A DNA stretch of 38,062 bases from Phycisphaerae bacterium (GTDB taxonomy: Bacteria > Planctomycetota > Phycisphaerae > Tepidisphaerales > Tepidisphaeraceae), in assembly GCA_014379105.1 (NCBI GenBank), contig JACMML010000412.1:1-38062 (forward strand). The letters are read 5' to 3'. Position 1 is the first letter of the stretch, and each line of letters opens with the position of its first letter. A program made the position numbers and the translations under genes. Below, one piece after another: positions 1-9,002 of this stretch. The notes under the pieces were generated by a model, which saw nothing but the letters and a program-made list of their open reading frames with translations, ran no database searches and was not told the DNA's origin.

Positions 1-481
1 GAACCAACTGCTGGTTGGGGCTGGCGGCGGTGTAGAACACGTTCAAGGACTGTTCTTCACCTTCGTACTGCACGGGGTAGAACAGCAGGCTGTTGTACTC
101 TTCGAACACCGGCAGACAGCTCTTGCGGCTGACCGAGGTCCAGCAACCGAACGTGACGGCGACTTTCTTCTGATTGATCAGTTCCTTTGCCTTTTCAGCA
201 AAGAGAGGCCAGTCGCTGGCGGGATCGACCACTTCGGATTCGATCATGTACGACTTGCCGGCGACTTTCACACCACCGGCGGCGTTGATTTCGTCGGCGG
301 CCATGAGGACGACGTCGCGCAGCGACGTTTCGGAAATCGCCATCGTGCCACTCAGCGAGTGGAGAACACCGATCTTGACTTTTTCCTGTGCATGGGCGGA
401 ATCCGCCCAGCCGAGCGTTGCCATCGCCGCCGCCGCAATGGCGAGCGAACCGATGGTCTTTTTAGCGAATGATCGAAGCAT
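1..481 (-). CDS. urtA: Urea ABC transporter substrate-binding protein UrtA, N-terminal part (runs off the window edge)
   Basis: My reverse-strand translation from ATG at 479-481 gives [71 protein letters not shown]...[34 protein letters not shown]...SPNQQLV. Signal peptide plus characteristic UrtA motifs. Not in the ORF track because it is truncated. Confidence 0.93.
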   Translation of the reverse strand, partial: MLRSFAKKTIGSLAIAAAAMATLGWADSAHAQEKVKIGVLHSLSGTMAISETSLRDVVLMAADEINAAGGVKVAGKSYMIESEVVDPASDWPLFAEKAKELINQKKVAVTFGCWTSVSRKSCLPVFEEYNSLLFYPVQYEGEEQSLNVFYTAASPNQQLV

Positions 482-538
482 TTTTGCCTCCAGAATCGGG
501 TTAGGGGTTTCGGATTGAATGCGGACCGGGCAGTCCGA

Positions 539-561
539 CCGCCGCGACCAATTCGCGGCGG
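539..561 (-). promoter_or_regulatory. Perfect 9-bp hairpin between the porin-like gene and urtA (possible attenuator or processing site)
   Basis: ccgccgcga-ccaat-tcgcggcgg; no clear U-tract. Confidence 0.4.
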
Positions 562-600
562 CCGGTTATGCCTGATCTCAAGTTGTCTTAAGACGACAGA

Positions 601-1431
601 TTAGTAGCTGAAGCCGACCGACAGTGCGGTGACCACAAAGCTCTCTTCGGGATTGCCGGGGATCGCGTCATCCGGGGTGTACCAGAACGTCGCGCTGGCC
701 GATGCGGACCAGGCGCCGAACTTCTCCGGAATGAATTTGAGCGGGACCGAGGCCGACAGACCAATGTTGGCGTAAGCGAAGCCGCTGTCGCCGCCTTGGT
801 AGCTATCGGTGAAGAGCGCAACTGCGGCAGGCACTGCGAGGGTGATCGGGTATTCCGATTCCTTCGCGAATGTCCACGCCGGCTTCACGCCCAACTGAAC
901 CACGCCCGACTCGTCCTGAGCGCCCTGGCCGTCATAGCGCCAGTGAATCAGCAGTGACGGATTGAGCGCGAACCCTTCGGAAATCATGTCGGCATCGTTG
1001 AAACCGATGCTCAACTCGACGGCGTTTTCATTGTCGCCGGCGTAGAGCCAGTAGTTGTGGGCGACGCCGATGGTGAACTTGTCCACCGTGTAGGCGAGGC
1101 CGACATTGAAATCGACTTCCTGGATCGGACCGCCGATGGCGCTATCCACGTTGTCGTTCAGATCGCTCCAGATGTTCACAAAACCTGAGAGCTGATCGCT
1201 GAACGCCGCGGTCAGGGTGCCGTAGCCGAACGCGGTGGACTTGGCGGAGAACGGAGAGTATTCGTCGCCGCCGCCCCAGACATCGGCACCGAACGAGATG
1301 AAGTGCGACGTGGCGTCCACGCCCGCCGAGAACGTGTAGGCATCATCCGCAGCCTGTGTGACGCTTGTTCCACAAGCGATTGCGAGAGCAGCCGCGGCCG
1401 CACGCTTAAAACCGATCCGAGACAGAATCAT
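601..1431 (-). CDS. Porin-like outer-membrane beta-barrel protein
   Basis: Start MILSRIGFKRAAAAALAIACGTSVTQA (signal peptide); alternating hydrophobic/aromatic strands; ends in an aromatic residue (VGFSY). The track ORF to 1536 is an upstream extension. Confidence 0.75.
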   Translation of the reverse strand: MILSRIGFKRAAAAALAIACGTSVTQAADDAYTFSAGVDATSHFISFGADVWGGGDEYSPFSAKSTAFGYGTLTAAFSDQLSGFVNIWSDLNDNVDSAIGGPIQEVDFNVGLAYTVDKFTIGVAHNYWLYAGDNENAVELSIGFNDADMISEGFALNPSLLIHWRYDGQGAQDESGVVQLGVKPAWTFAKESEYPITLAVPAAVALFTDSYQGGDSGFAYANIGLSASVPLKFIPEKFGAWSASASATFWYTPDDAIPGNPEESFVVTALSVGFSY

Positions 1432-1564
1432 TTGAGGCTCCTTCAGAGACGCGGCGCCGAATCCGTGACCGGACATGAGAGGTGACGCCAGCGATTTAGA
1501 CAGCGAGTGTCGTCCGCACATGCAGACAAGCTCCACGTTCCCGCTGCCCTACATCAGCAACCTC

Positions 1565-1579
1565 GCAAACTCGGTGCCA
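1565..1579 (-). promoter_or_regulatory. Candidate sigma-54 (-24/-12) promoter upstream of the porin-urtA genes
   Basis: Minus strand reads TGGCAC-CGAGT-TTGC, matching TGGCAC-N5-TTGC exactly, in the ureG/porin intergenic gap. Confidence 0.6.
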
Positions 1580-1709
1580 GTCCCTGACGACTATCGGGCC
1601 TATCCTGATTCGATTGTTTATCCGGGGTTGGGTTGATGGATTGTCCGCGGACCAATTCTCACGATTGCTTAAATAGCGCGCGATGCCGGGAGGGGCAGTT
1701 ATTTTTTAG

Positions 1710-2417
1710 TTAAGTCGCGCCCAAAACCGCGTTACTAGCGCCCAATATGTGCTCCACAATCGCATCGATCCCCACGCCGTGCTTCACCTGAGCCATCACC
1801 AGCGGGCCGTCCCCACGCATCCGGCGGGCGTCGTTTTCCATCACCTGTAGGTCCGCTCCCACGGCGGCGGCGAGGTCAGTTTTGTTGATAATCAGCAGGT
1901 CTGACTGGGTAATACCCGGTCCCCCCTTGCGGGGGACCTTATCTCCGCCGGCGACGTCGATCACGTAAATCGTGTAGTCCGCTAGCTCCCTGCTGAAATT
2001 AGCGGCAAGATTATCGCCCCCGGATTCGATCAGCAGCAGATCCGTTCGATGCTTTTGATGCAAGTCTTCTAATGACAGCAGGTTAGCGATGATATCCTCG
2101 CGGATGGCCGCATGCGGACAACCGCCGGTTTCCACCGCGCGAATGCGCTGCGGCGGCAATGCATGGTTACGAATCAGGAACTCGCCATCCTCCTTCGTAA
2201 AGATGTCATTCGTCACCGCGGCCAAGCTGATCCGGTCCCGCAGTCGAAGGCATAACTGCAGCATTAGAGCCGTCTTACCGCTGCCTACCGGCCCGCCAAC
2301 CCCGACCGTAAACGCCCGGCTGGCGAAGTTCCGCCCGCTGGCGACGCGAGACCGGTATTGGTACTGCCCAGGATTTGACCACTCATCGTGGCGATGCTCG
2401 TTTTGATTCAGACTCAT
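1710..2417 (-). CDS. ureG: Urease accessory GTPase UreG
   Basis: [76 protein letters not shown]; start chosen at [13 protein letters not shown]. Confidence 0.97.
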   Translation of the reverse strand: MSLNQNEHRHDEWSNPGQYQYRSRVASGRNFASRAFTVGVGGPVGSGKTALMLQLCLRLRDRISLAAVTNDIFTKEDGEFLIRNHALPPQRIRAVETGGCPHAAIREDIIANLLSLEDLHQKHRTDLLLIESGGDNLAANFSRELADYTIYVIDVAGGDKVPRKGGPGITQSDLLIINKTDLAAAVGADLQVMENDARRMRGDGPLVMAQVKHGVGIDAIVEHILGASNAVLGAT

Positions 2418-2430
2418 TTCCGAAACCTTT

Positions 2431-2580
2431 TTAACCACGAAGGGCACGAAGAACACGAAGAATAGACCGACTTCTGATCAGGTTCAGTGTGAGAAACGTC
2501 GCGCTGGCTACCGACCCGCCAATATCGTTTTAAGAAAATCATGTTGAATTTCTTCGTGTTCTTCGTGCCTTCGTGGTTAA
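2431..2580. repeat. Intergenic inverted-repeat element (ttaaccacgaagggcacgaagaacacgaagaa)
   Basis: Left arm 2431-2462; right arm 2550-2580 is its reverse complement with one 1-nt gap. Confidence 0.9.
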
Positions 2581-2614
2581 TCCCGTTACGGGTAAACATT
2601 GTCGCGTAAATGAC

Positions 2615-3310
2615 CTAGCTGACGAACAGCCGTGAGTAGAGGCGATCATGCTGCGACTGGATCAAGTCCATGATCGGCGCCGTCTGCGCGGCATCGTCCA
2701 TAGCCGTTCGCACCGCGGTCTCAACGAGCTCGGCCTGCGATGTACCGAGACGGATCTGGATGCGCTGCGATTCTAAAGGTCCGATAACATTCAACCGCAC
2801 CGCCGCGGACAGAATCCCGCGCGTCTGTATATAAAGCAGCGCCGCCGCGGTCTCAATGCGAGTTAACCCCAGTTCCCGCGCCACCAGCCCAAAATAGACT
2901 GCCCAATGCCCGAATGCCGTACCCTCGCGCACCGCCTGGCGCGCCTCGGCCACACGCTCCCCCGGCCAGACCTCCGCCGCCACTGCGATCAGCGCCTGCC
3001 CCTGCGCCCGGCTCGCACGATTCGCGACGCCGCTGGTGAGAAACGCGTCATAAATCCGATCGATCGCGCAATACTCCGACGGCTGATCGAAAGCACGCAT
3101 CGCGAACGGCGCCGACGATCGCGCGTACTGCCGCAAATGCACCGCCACGAACCCTTCCACACCGAGAGCCCCCCCTTCCCCAAATTGCACCTCCCCCAAT
3201 TGCACCGCCGCCTCAAGCCCGCCGGAGTGCGCGAACCCGCCGACCGGCAAAGACGAATCGATTAATTGCCAGAGCAGCCATTGGGGATTGTGTGGGTGCG
3301 GGGGATTCAT
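2615..3310 (-). CDS. ureF: Urease accessory protein UreF
   Basis: WQLIDSSLPVGGFAHSGGLEAAVQLGEV..., AALLYIQTRGILSAAVRLNVIGPLESQRIQ; start at MNPPHPHNPQWLLWQL. Confidence 0.93.
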   Translation of the reverse strand: MNPPHPHNPQWLLWQLIDSSLPVGGFAHSGGLEAAVQLGEVQFGEGGALGVEGFVAVHLRQYARSSAPFAMRAFDQPSEYCAIDRIYDAFLTSGVANRASRAQGQALIAVAAEVWPGERVAEARQAVREGTAFGHWAVYFGLVARELGLTRIETAAALLYIQTRGILSAAVRLNVIGPLESQRIQIRLGTSQAELVETAVRTAMDDAAQTAPIMDLIQSQHDRLYSRLFVS

Positions 3311-3389
3311 TTTGTCGTTGCGCGAAGGAGGCAGTGTACACCGAACGGACTCTGGTGCATGTGTAATAACGGTTAGCACTACAAAGTCA

Positions 3390-3404
3390 CATTGTTGTAC
3401 AATG
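3390..3404. promoter_or_regulatory. Palindrome just upstream of parD, candidate autoregulatory operator
   Basis: cattgt-tgt-acaatg perfect dyad, ending 6 bp before the parD ATG at 3410. Confidence 0.4.
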
Positions 3405-3409
3405 GCCAC

Positions 3410-3721
3410 ATGGCTAGAGAAGCAACATTGAGTGTATCGCTCACCAACGTGCTGAAGTCGTATGTCCGACAGAAAGTAGACAGCGGGCAGTACGAGTCGG
3501 CCAGTGAAGTCATCCGGCAAAGTCTTCGCACAATGCAGGAGCAGGAACAGCGTGAACGACTGTATTGGTCGGACCTGCGGAAAAAGGTGAAGGCGGCCCG
3601 CACAGCGATCCATGAAGGCGATGTCGTGGACGGCCCGGCGTTTATGCGGTCCAAGATCGCTGAACTGAAATCCCGTGCAAGTGCGAAGAGATCGGCCAAT
3701 AAGCAGAAAAAGCGGTCATGA
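3410..3721 (+). CDS. parD: ParD-family antitoxin
   Basis: MAREATLSVSLTNVLKSYVRQKVDSGQYESASEVIRQSLRTMQEQEQ: ribbon-helix-helix ParD/CopG signature; followed by parE. Confidence 0.88.
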   Translation: MAREATLSVSLTNVLKSYVRQKVDSGQYESASEVIRQSLRTMQEQEQRERLYWSDLRKKVKAARTAIHEGDVVDGPAFMRSKIAELKSRASAKRSANKQKKRS

Positions 3722-4014
3722 GCTACATTCTCACCGGGCCTGCTACACGGGATATAGACGAGATTCTGGACTATATCGCAGCACAAAGTGCGCAGACAGC
3801 CGTGTTAGTCGCGCAACGATTTGAAAAGGCATTTCAGCGGTTAGCGGATTTTTCCGGCATCGGGCACACACGAGATGAACTCCGGGATGCGAACGCCCGC
3901 GTGGTCGCCGTATCCGGATATCTGGTGATCTATGACCCGACACTAATGCCGGTACATATTCTCCGTGTTGTGCGTGGAACCCGCGACTTGGGGCGTATCA
4001 AGACACGCCCATAA
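3718..4014 (+). CDS. parE: ParE/RelE-family toxin
   Basis: MSYILTGPATRDIDEILDYIAAQSAQTAVLVAQRFEKAFQRLADFSGIGHTRDEL...HILRVVRGTRDL; ATGA overlap with parD. Confidence 0.9.
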   Translation: MSYILTGPATRDIDEILDYIAAQSAQTAVLVAQRFEKAFQRLADFSGIGHTRDELRDANARVVAVSGYLVIYDPTLMPVHILRVVRGTRDLGRIKTRP

Positions 4015-4605
4015 GCAAATGTGCATAGGGTACATGGCGGACTTAACCCGCGAGAAAACCGCTTTATCACAGACGACGTGGGCGATTTGCGAGAGACGAT
4101 TCCACAGTGTGTGTTTTGCGTTTTTCGTCATATGTTCTCCTTCCGTGTCTCTGCTCTCGTTTGGAATTTAGTCCAATTCAGGGAAATCTTGTCCGCTTCA
4201 AAAGTATGGCTTGGGCGCAAGTGTTCGTGCAATGCGCAATTTGAAATTCCAAAGGGAATTGGCGTTGCTGGCACAGGACTTATTGCAGAGTGCATCGATC
4301 TCGTGCGCGCGCCGGCGCAGCGCGGCAGGTGTATACGGAAGGACATCATCGCGGGACTCGGTTCCATCGCCCCGGCGACGGAGGCAGGAAGCTTATTGAC
4401 ATCCGAATAAGTCCAGTCCGATCGCAACCGCGCGCCCGTGACATGCAACAACCTGCTCGCTGTTGATCGAGGGGTGCGCATCGACATGTATTGGCCGGCC
4501 ATAGGGTTACGTCGCGAAAATGCTACAATTGCGACAACTTCACTTTTTGCTCACTCGCGGTGGCGAAGTTTGATCGGGCATTGGCGGACAATCAGAAGGA
4601 CACAA

Positions 4606-7296
4606 ATGAGCGTGCAACATTCGCCGTCGCGGGCGTTGAATCTGCGGAGTGAATTTCTTATGAATCCCATCGGGATTGACGAGCCGTCGCCGCGGCTGTC
4701 GTGGTGGGTTGGCGACGACAGACCGGGCGCGCGACAAACGGCGTACCGCGTCCGCGCGGCCAGTGATCCGGCGCTGCTGGCAAAAGATTCCGCCGATCTG
4801 TGGGACACCGGGAAAATCTCGTCAGATGCCCAGGCGCATATCGCTTATGCCGGTGCCGCGCTGGTCAGCCGGCTCCGCGTCTGGTGGGATGTTCAGTTGT
4901 GGGACGCCGACGGTAATCCCGGTGTCGCGAGTGAGGCGGCATTTTTTGAAACCGGGTTGTTGAATCGTGACGACTGGTCCGCGCGATTCATCGCCGCACC
5001 GCTGGAAGGCACCGGCCGGCTCGGCGCTGCGTCGCCGATGATGCGGAAGTCGTTTCAACTTCCGGCGGAAATTAAATCGGCGAGACTATATATCACTGCA
5101 TTGGGTCTCTACGAGGCAGTCATCAACGGCAAGCCTGTCACGGACGACCGACTCCGCCCGGGTTGGACTGATTACGACCATCGTCTGCCCGTGCAGACTT
5201 ATGATGTGACTCCGCTGTTAAGCGCCGGCGGCAACGCGATCGGCGTGACGCTCGGCGACGGGTGGTACTGTGGACAGGTCGGCGCGCACGATCGCGCGAT
5301 GCACTGGGGAACCCGGCCTGCGCTGCTGGCGCAACTTGAGATCACACTGACGGACGGCACACGGATCGTCGTTGGGACCGATGACAGTTGGCGGTGGCAG
5401 ACCGGGCCGATCATCGCTTCGGACCTGATTCATGGGGAGGAGTACGACGCGCGACGGGAAATCGCCGGGTGGGCAACAGCGGCGTTCAGCGACCGCGCCT
5501 GGGCTGGCGTAAATGAAGTGGGTTGGCCGGAGGCGAGGTTGGTGTGGTCGCCGGCGCCGCCTGTGCGGGTTGTGCGCGAATTGCGTACCGTGACAGACCT
5601 GTCCGAAAAGTCGTTCGATAAATCGTTCGGTTCCGGCCGATTCACGCGCACGTTCGACTTCGGGCAGAATTTCGCCGGGGTCATCCGGTTGCAAGTCAAA
5701 GGGCCGGCCGGTTGCACGTTAAGACTTCGATACGCCGAAGCACTCAAGCCCGACGGCGCGATCGACCAGAGCAATTTGCGGACGGCGCGTTGCATCGATC
5801 ACTACACGCTTAAAGGCGATCCGATCGGTGAGACGTACGAATCGCATTTCACCTTCCACGGGTTCCGGTATTTGGAACTTTCGACGCCCATCGAGTGGGT
5901 GAACGGATCCAAGCCGCAGTCGCTGCAAAAACTGACGCGCGACAGTGTCGTCGGACTTGTGCTGATGAGCGATACGCCCGCCACCGGCGACTTTGAATGC
6001 GATCATGCGCTTCTCAACCGCCTGCAGCAGAATATTCAATGGGGCCAGCGCGGCAACTTCCTCGAGGTTCCCACCGACTGCCCGCAGCGCGACGAACGCC
6101 TCGGCTGGACCGGCGACGCGCAGATCTTCGCTCCCACGGCGGCGTTCAATATGGATGTGGCGGCGTTCTTTACCAAGTGGATGCGCGACGTGGAGGATAC
6201 CCAGGGCGCCGGCGGTCAAATTCCCGTCGTCGCGCCCAACACCCGCAGTGCGGACGATGGCGGCCCGGGTTGGTCGGACGCGGCCGTCGTCGTTCCATGG
6301 GTCATGTACCAGACCTACGGCGACCGACGAATCCTTGAACGGCACTACCCGATGATCAAAAAGTGGACCCAGTATCAGATCAGCACGGCGCGCGACGGCG
6401 TTCGGTGCTATCCGGAATTTAAGTCCCATCAGGGCTTTGGCGATTGGTGTGCCCTTGATGGCGATGGCATTGACCAGGCGCGCAACGCGACGCCCAAAGA
6501 TCTGATCGGCACCGCTTACTACGCCTATGCGATGGGAGTCGCGAGCGAAATTGCCACGACCTTGGGGAACACCGATGACGCAAGTGAATTCGCCGCGCGG
6601 CGCGCGGAAGCGGTCTCGGCGTTTGGGCGATATTTTGTAACACCATCCGGGCGAATCGCCGTTGCTTCGCAAACCGCCCACTTGATGGCGCTGGCGTTCG
6701 ACCTGCTTCCCGACGCCGCCCGCCCCGCAGCCGTCGATCGGCTGATTTCGCTGATTAAGGATCGGAACTGGCACCTGTGCACCGGGTTCCTCGGCACCCC
6801 GCTTTTATGCCCCGTGCTCTCGCGATTTGGCCGTCTGGATATCGCGTACAAACTGCTGATGCAGGAAACTTATCCAGGCTGGCTGTATCCCGTTTCCATC
6901 GGTGCCACCACGATGTGGGAGCGGTGGAATAGTTGGACTCCCGATAAGGGCTTCGTCGAAATCGGCATGAACTCGCTGAATCACTATGCCTACGGCGCCA
7001 TCGGCGAATGGATTTACGCCAACCTCGGCGGCATTTCATTGGACCCGGCGAATCCTGCATACAAGCACTTTTTTGTAGCGCCCAAACCCGGCGGCGGAAT
7101 CAAGCGGGCGAAGTCGCACCTCAAGTCCCTCCACGGGTTAATTGAAGTCGAGTGGCAGATCACCGGCACTATTTTCACGCTGAAGGCGCGCGTGCCCGCC
7201 AATACGACGGCAACGATCACGCTGCCGGGTGGGACCTCCCACAAGGTGGCGGCCGGATCGCATGAGTTCACCGACACCCTGAGTAATCCCGAATGA
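4606..7296 (+). CDS. Alpha-L-rhamnosidase, GH78-like
   Basis: LRSEFLMNPIGIDEPSPRLSWWV, DGWYCGQVG, EVPTDCPQRDERLGWTGDAQIFAPTAAFNMD, TMWERWNSW, SLNHYAYGAIGEWIY; AGAAGGA upstream of ATG 4606. Confidence 0.95.
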   Translation: MSVQHSPSRALNLRSEFLMNPIGIDEPSPRLSWWVGDDRPGARQTAYRVRAASDPALLAKDSADLWDTGKISSDAQAHIAYAGAALVSRLRVWWDVQLWDADGNPGVASEAAFFETGLLNRDDWSARFIAAPLEGTGRLGAASPMMRKSFQLPAEIKSARLYITALGLYEAVINGKPVTDDRLRPGWTDYDHRLPVQTYDVTPLLSAGGNAIGVTLGDGWYCGQVGAHDRAMHWGTRPALLAQLEITLTDGTRIVVGTDDSWRWQTGPIIASDLIHGEEYDARREIAGWATAAFSDRAWAGVNEVGWPEARLVWSPAPPVRVVRELRTVTDLSEKSFDKSFGSGRFTRTFDFGQNFAGVIRLQVKGPAGCTLRLRYAEALKPDGAIDQSNLRTARCIDHYTLKGDPIGETYESHFTFHGFRYLELSTPIEWVNGSKPQSLQKLTRDSVVGLVLMSDTPATGDFECDHALLNRLQQNIQWGQRGNFLEVPTDCPQRDERLGWTGDAQIFAPTAAFNMDVAAFFTKWMRDVEDTQGAGGQIPVVAPNTRSADDGGPGWSDAAVVVPWVMYQTYGDRRILERHYPMIKKWTQYQISTARDGVRCYPEFKSHQGFGDWCALDGDGIDQARNATPKDLIGTAYYAYAMGVASEIATTLGNTDDASEFAARRAEAVSAFGRYFVTPSGRIAVASQTAHLMALAFDLLPDAARPAAVDRLISLIKDRNWHLCTGFLGTPLLCPVLSRFGRLDIAYKLLMQETYPGWLYPVSIGATTMWERWNSWTPDKGFVEIGMNSLNHYAYGAIGEWIYANLGGISLDPANPAYKHFFVAPKPGGGIKRAKSHLKSLHGLIEVEWQITGTIFTLKARVPANTTATITLPGGTSHKVAAGSHEFTDTLSNPE

Positions 7297-7340
7297 ATGG
7301 CCGATGCATACATCGAGTTTGACCAGCCTGCGAGCCGACG

Positions 7341-7730
7341 ATGCACGAACTGTCTGTAGCCATGAGCCTGATCGACGTCATCACCGAGGAGATGATCCGT
7401 AATCATGCCGCTGGCGCGCTGTCGGTGACGGTCGAGATCGGCGCGCTCAGCGGCGTCGTGCCCGAGGCACTGCAAACCGCATTCACAATCGCCACGCGCG
7501 GGACGGAACTGGCGGATACGACGCTTCGGATCGATGTCGTGAAAGTCGCGGTGCGGTGTAATGCTTGTCAGGCCGTGCGGGAAGCGGTAAGTCAAAGCGA
7601 TATTCGCTGCGCCGTCTGCGGCACCGCATCGACCGACGTCGTGCGCGGCCGCGAGTTGGATGTGGTTGCGATGGAGATCGATGATGGAACCCCGAATCCT
7701 CCAGGTCCGGACACGCATTCTGAAGGATAA
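7341..7730 (+). CDS. hypA: Nickel metallochaperone HypA
   Basis: N-terminal MHELSVAMSLID; paired cysteines CNAC...CAVC; ISALSGVVPEAL-like core. Confidence 0.92.
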   Translation: MHELSVAMSLIDVITEEMIRNHAAGALSVTVEIGALSGVVPEALQTAFTIATRGTELADTTLRIDVVKVAVRCNACQAVREAVSQSDIRCAVCGTASTDVVRGRELDVVAMEIDDGTPNPPGPDTHSEG

Positions 7731-8391
7731 CGACAAGGTCGCACGCGACCTGCGCCGGCGCTTTGACGACGCCGGCGTTTTCGTCGTCAGCCTTGTCTCC
7801 AGTCCCGGCGCGGGCAAGACGACGTTTCTGCAAAAGACGCTGACGCTGCTGCGGCCATCCCTTCGCGTCGCGGCGCTGGTCGGCGACCTGGCGACCGACA
7901 ATGACGCGAAGCGCTTACAGGAAAGCGGCGCGCCCGTCCGGCAGATCGTCACCGGAACGGTCTGTCACCTCGAGGCCGCGATGGTCGAGCGATCGCTCGA
8001 CGGCTGGGCGCTGGATGAACTGGATATCCTGTTCATCGAAAACGTCGGCAATCTCGTCTGCCCCGCCAGCTACGATCTCGGCGAACACCTGCGTCTGGTG
8101 CTGCTTTCCACCACCGAGGGGGAAGACAAACCGCTGAAATATCCGACGATCTTCAACACAGCGGACATCGCGATCATCACCAAGACCGACATGGCGGCCG
8201 CGGCGGAATTTGATCGCACCGCGGCGGTCGCGGCGATCCAATCAGTGCGGCCGGGGATGGAAGTGCTCGAGGTCTCCGCGCGCACCGGCGCGGGGATGGA
8301 TGCGTGGCTGACGTACCTGAAATCACGACGCGATGTGATCGGCGAACGAACCGGCGCGGGGCGAATCGGCGCGGGGCAAATCACGACATGA
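7684..8391 (+). CDS. hypB: Nickel-incorporation GTPase HypB (no His-rich N-terminus)
   Basis: VSLVSSPGAGKTTFLQKTL, ALVGDLATDNDAKRLQ, TGTVCHLEAAMV, LFIENVGNLVCPASYDLGEHLRLVLLSTTEGEDKPLKYP, IITKTDM. Confidence 0.96.
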   Translation: MEPRILQVRTRILKDNDKVARDLRRRFDDAGVFVVSLVSSPGAGKTTFLQKTLTLLRPSLRVAALVGDLATDNDAKRLQESGAPVRQIVTGTVCHLEAAMVERSLDGWALDELDILFIENVGNLVCPASYDLGEHLRLVLLSTTEGEDKPLKYPTIFNTADIAIITKTDMAAAAEFDRTAAVAAIQSVRPGMEVLEVSARTGAGMDAWLTYLKSRRDVIGERTGAGRIGAGQITT

Positions 8392-8864
8392 TCTGCGAAC
8401 GGATCATCGGCCGGATTGCGATCGACGCGGAAGAATCTGAGAGCGTCGAGTGGGTTGAGATCGATTGGATGCAGACCGTCCGCCGCGCCCTGCGGCTCCG
8501 CTCAACGGTCGGGCGAGCGATTGATGTCCTGCTGCCGCGCGGCGTCAATCTTCATGACGGCGATGTGCTGGCGGAAATGGACGGCGTCCGCATCGCCATC
8601 CGCGTCCGGCCGTGCGACCTGATTGTCCTCCGCCCGCTGACGATCGCTCACGCCGCACAAATGGGCATCGAACTGGGGCTCGTGCATTGTCCGGTCGAAT
8701 TGGCCGGAACCGAAATCATCACGCTCGACGATGGACCAGTGCGCGAACTTGCCGAGCGGCTGGGCGTCGATTTCTCGCGAGGCCGGCGCGCTTTTCATCC
8801 GCTGCCCGGGACTGTACTTGCCGCCATCACGACGCGACTGCAAAACCAAACTCGTTCCACTTAA
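8388..8864 (+). CDS. ureE: Urease accessory protein UreE
   Basis: MICERIIGRI...VEIDWMQTVRRALRLRSTVGRAIDVLLPRGVNLHDGDVLAEMDG...HAAQMGIELGLVHCPVEL; ATGA overlap with hypB stop. Confidence 0.8.
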   Translation: MICERIIGRIAIDAEESESVEWVEIDWMQTVRRALRLRSTVGRAIDVLLPRGVNLHDGDVLAEMDGVRIAIRVRPCDLIVLRPLTIAHAAQMGIELGLVHCPVELAGTEIITLDDGPVRELAERLGVDFSRGRRAFHPLPGTVLAAITTRLQNQTRST

Positions 8865-9002
8865 GCGGAGCGCAAGTCGGGACGTATCGATTGTTCCGTC
8901 TGGCGAATATAGGCTATTTACAGCCAATTTCTGGAGTATTTTGCGTTTTCCGCTCGCATGCGCGCGCATCGTGCGGTTATGCTCCGCCGCACCTTCGTAC
9001 TG

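Noticed and set aside
2414-2599. 61-aa minus-strand ORF (NHEGTKNTKKF)
   Set aside because: Translation of an intergenic inverted repeat, not a gene.
4260-4290. Possible sigma-54 site ctggcacaggacttattgcag
   Set aside because: Spacing between TGGCAC and TTGC is 8 nt rather than 5.
5719-6774. 351-aa minus-strand ORF
   Set aside because: Antisense to the GH78 gene, which has convincing catalytic-region motifs.
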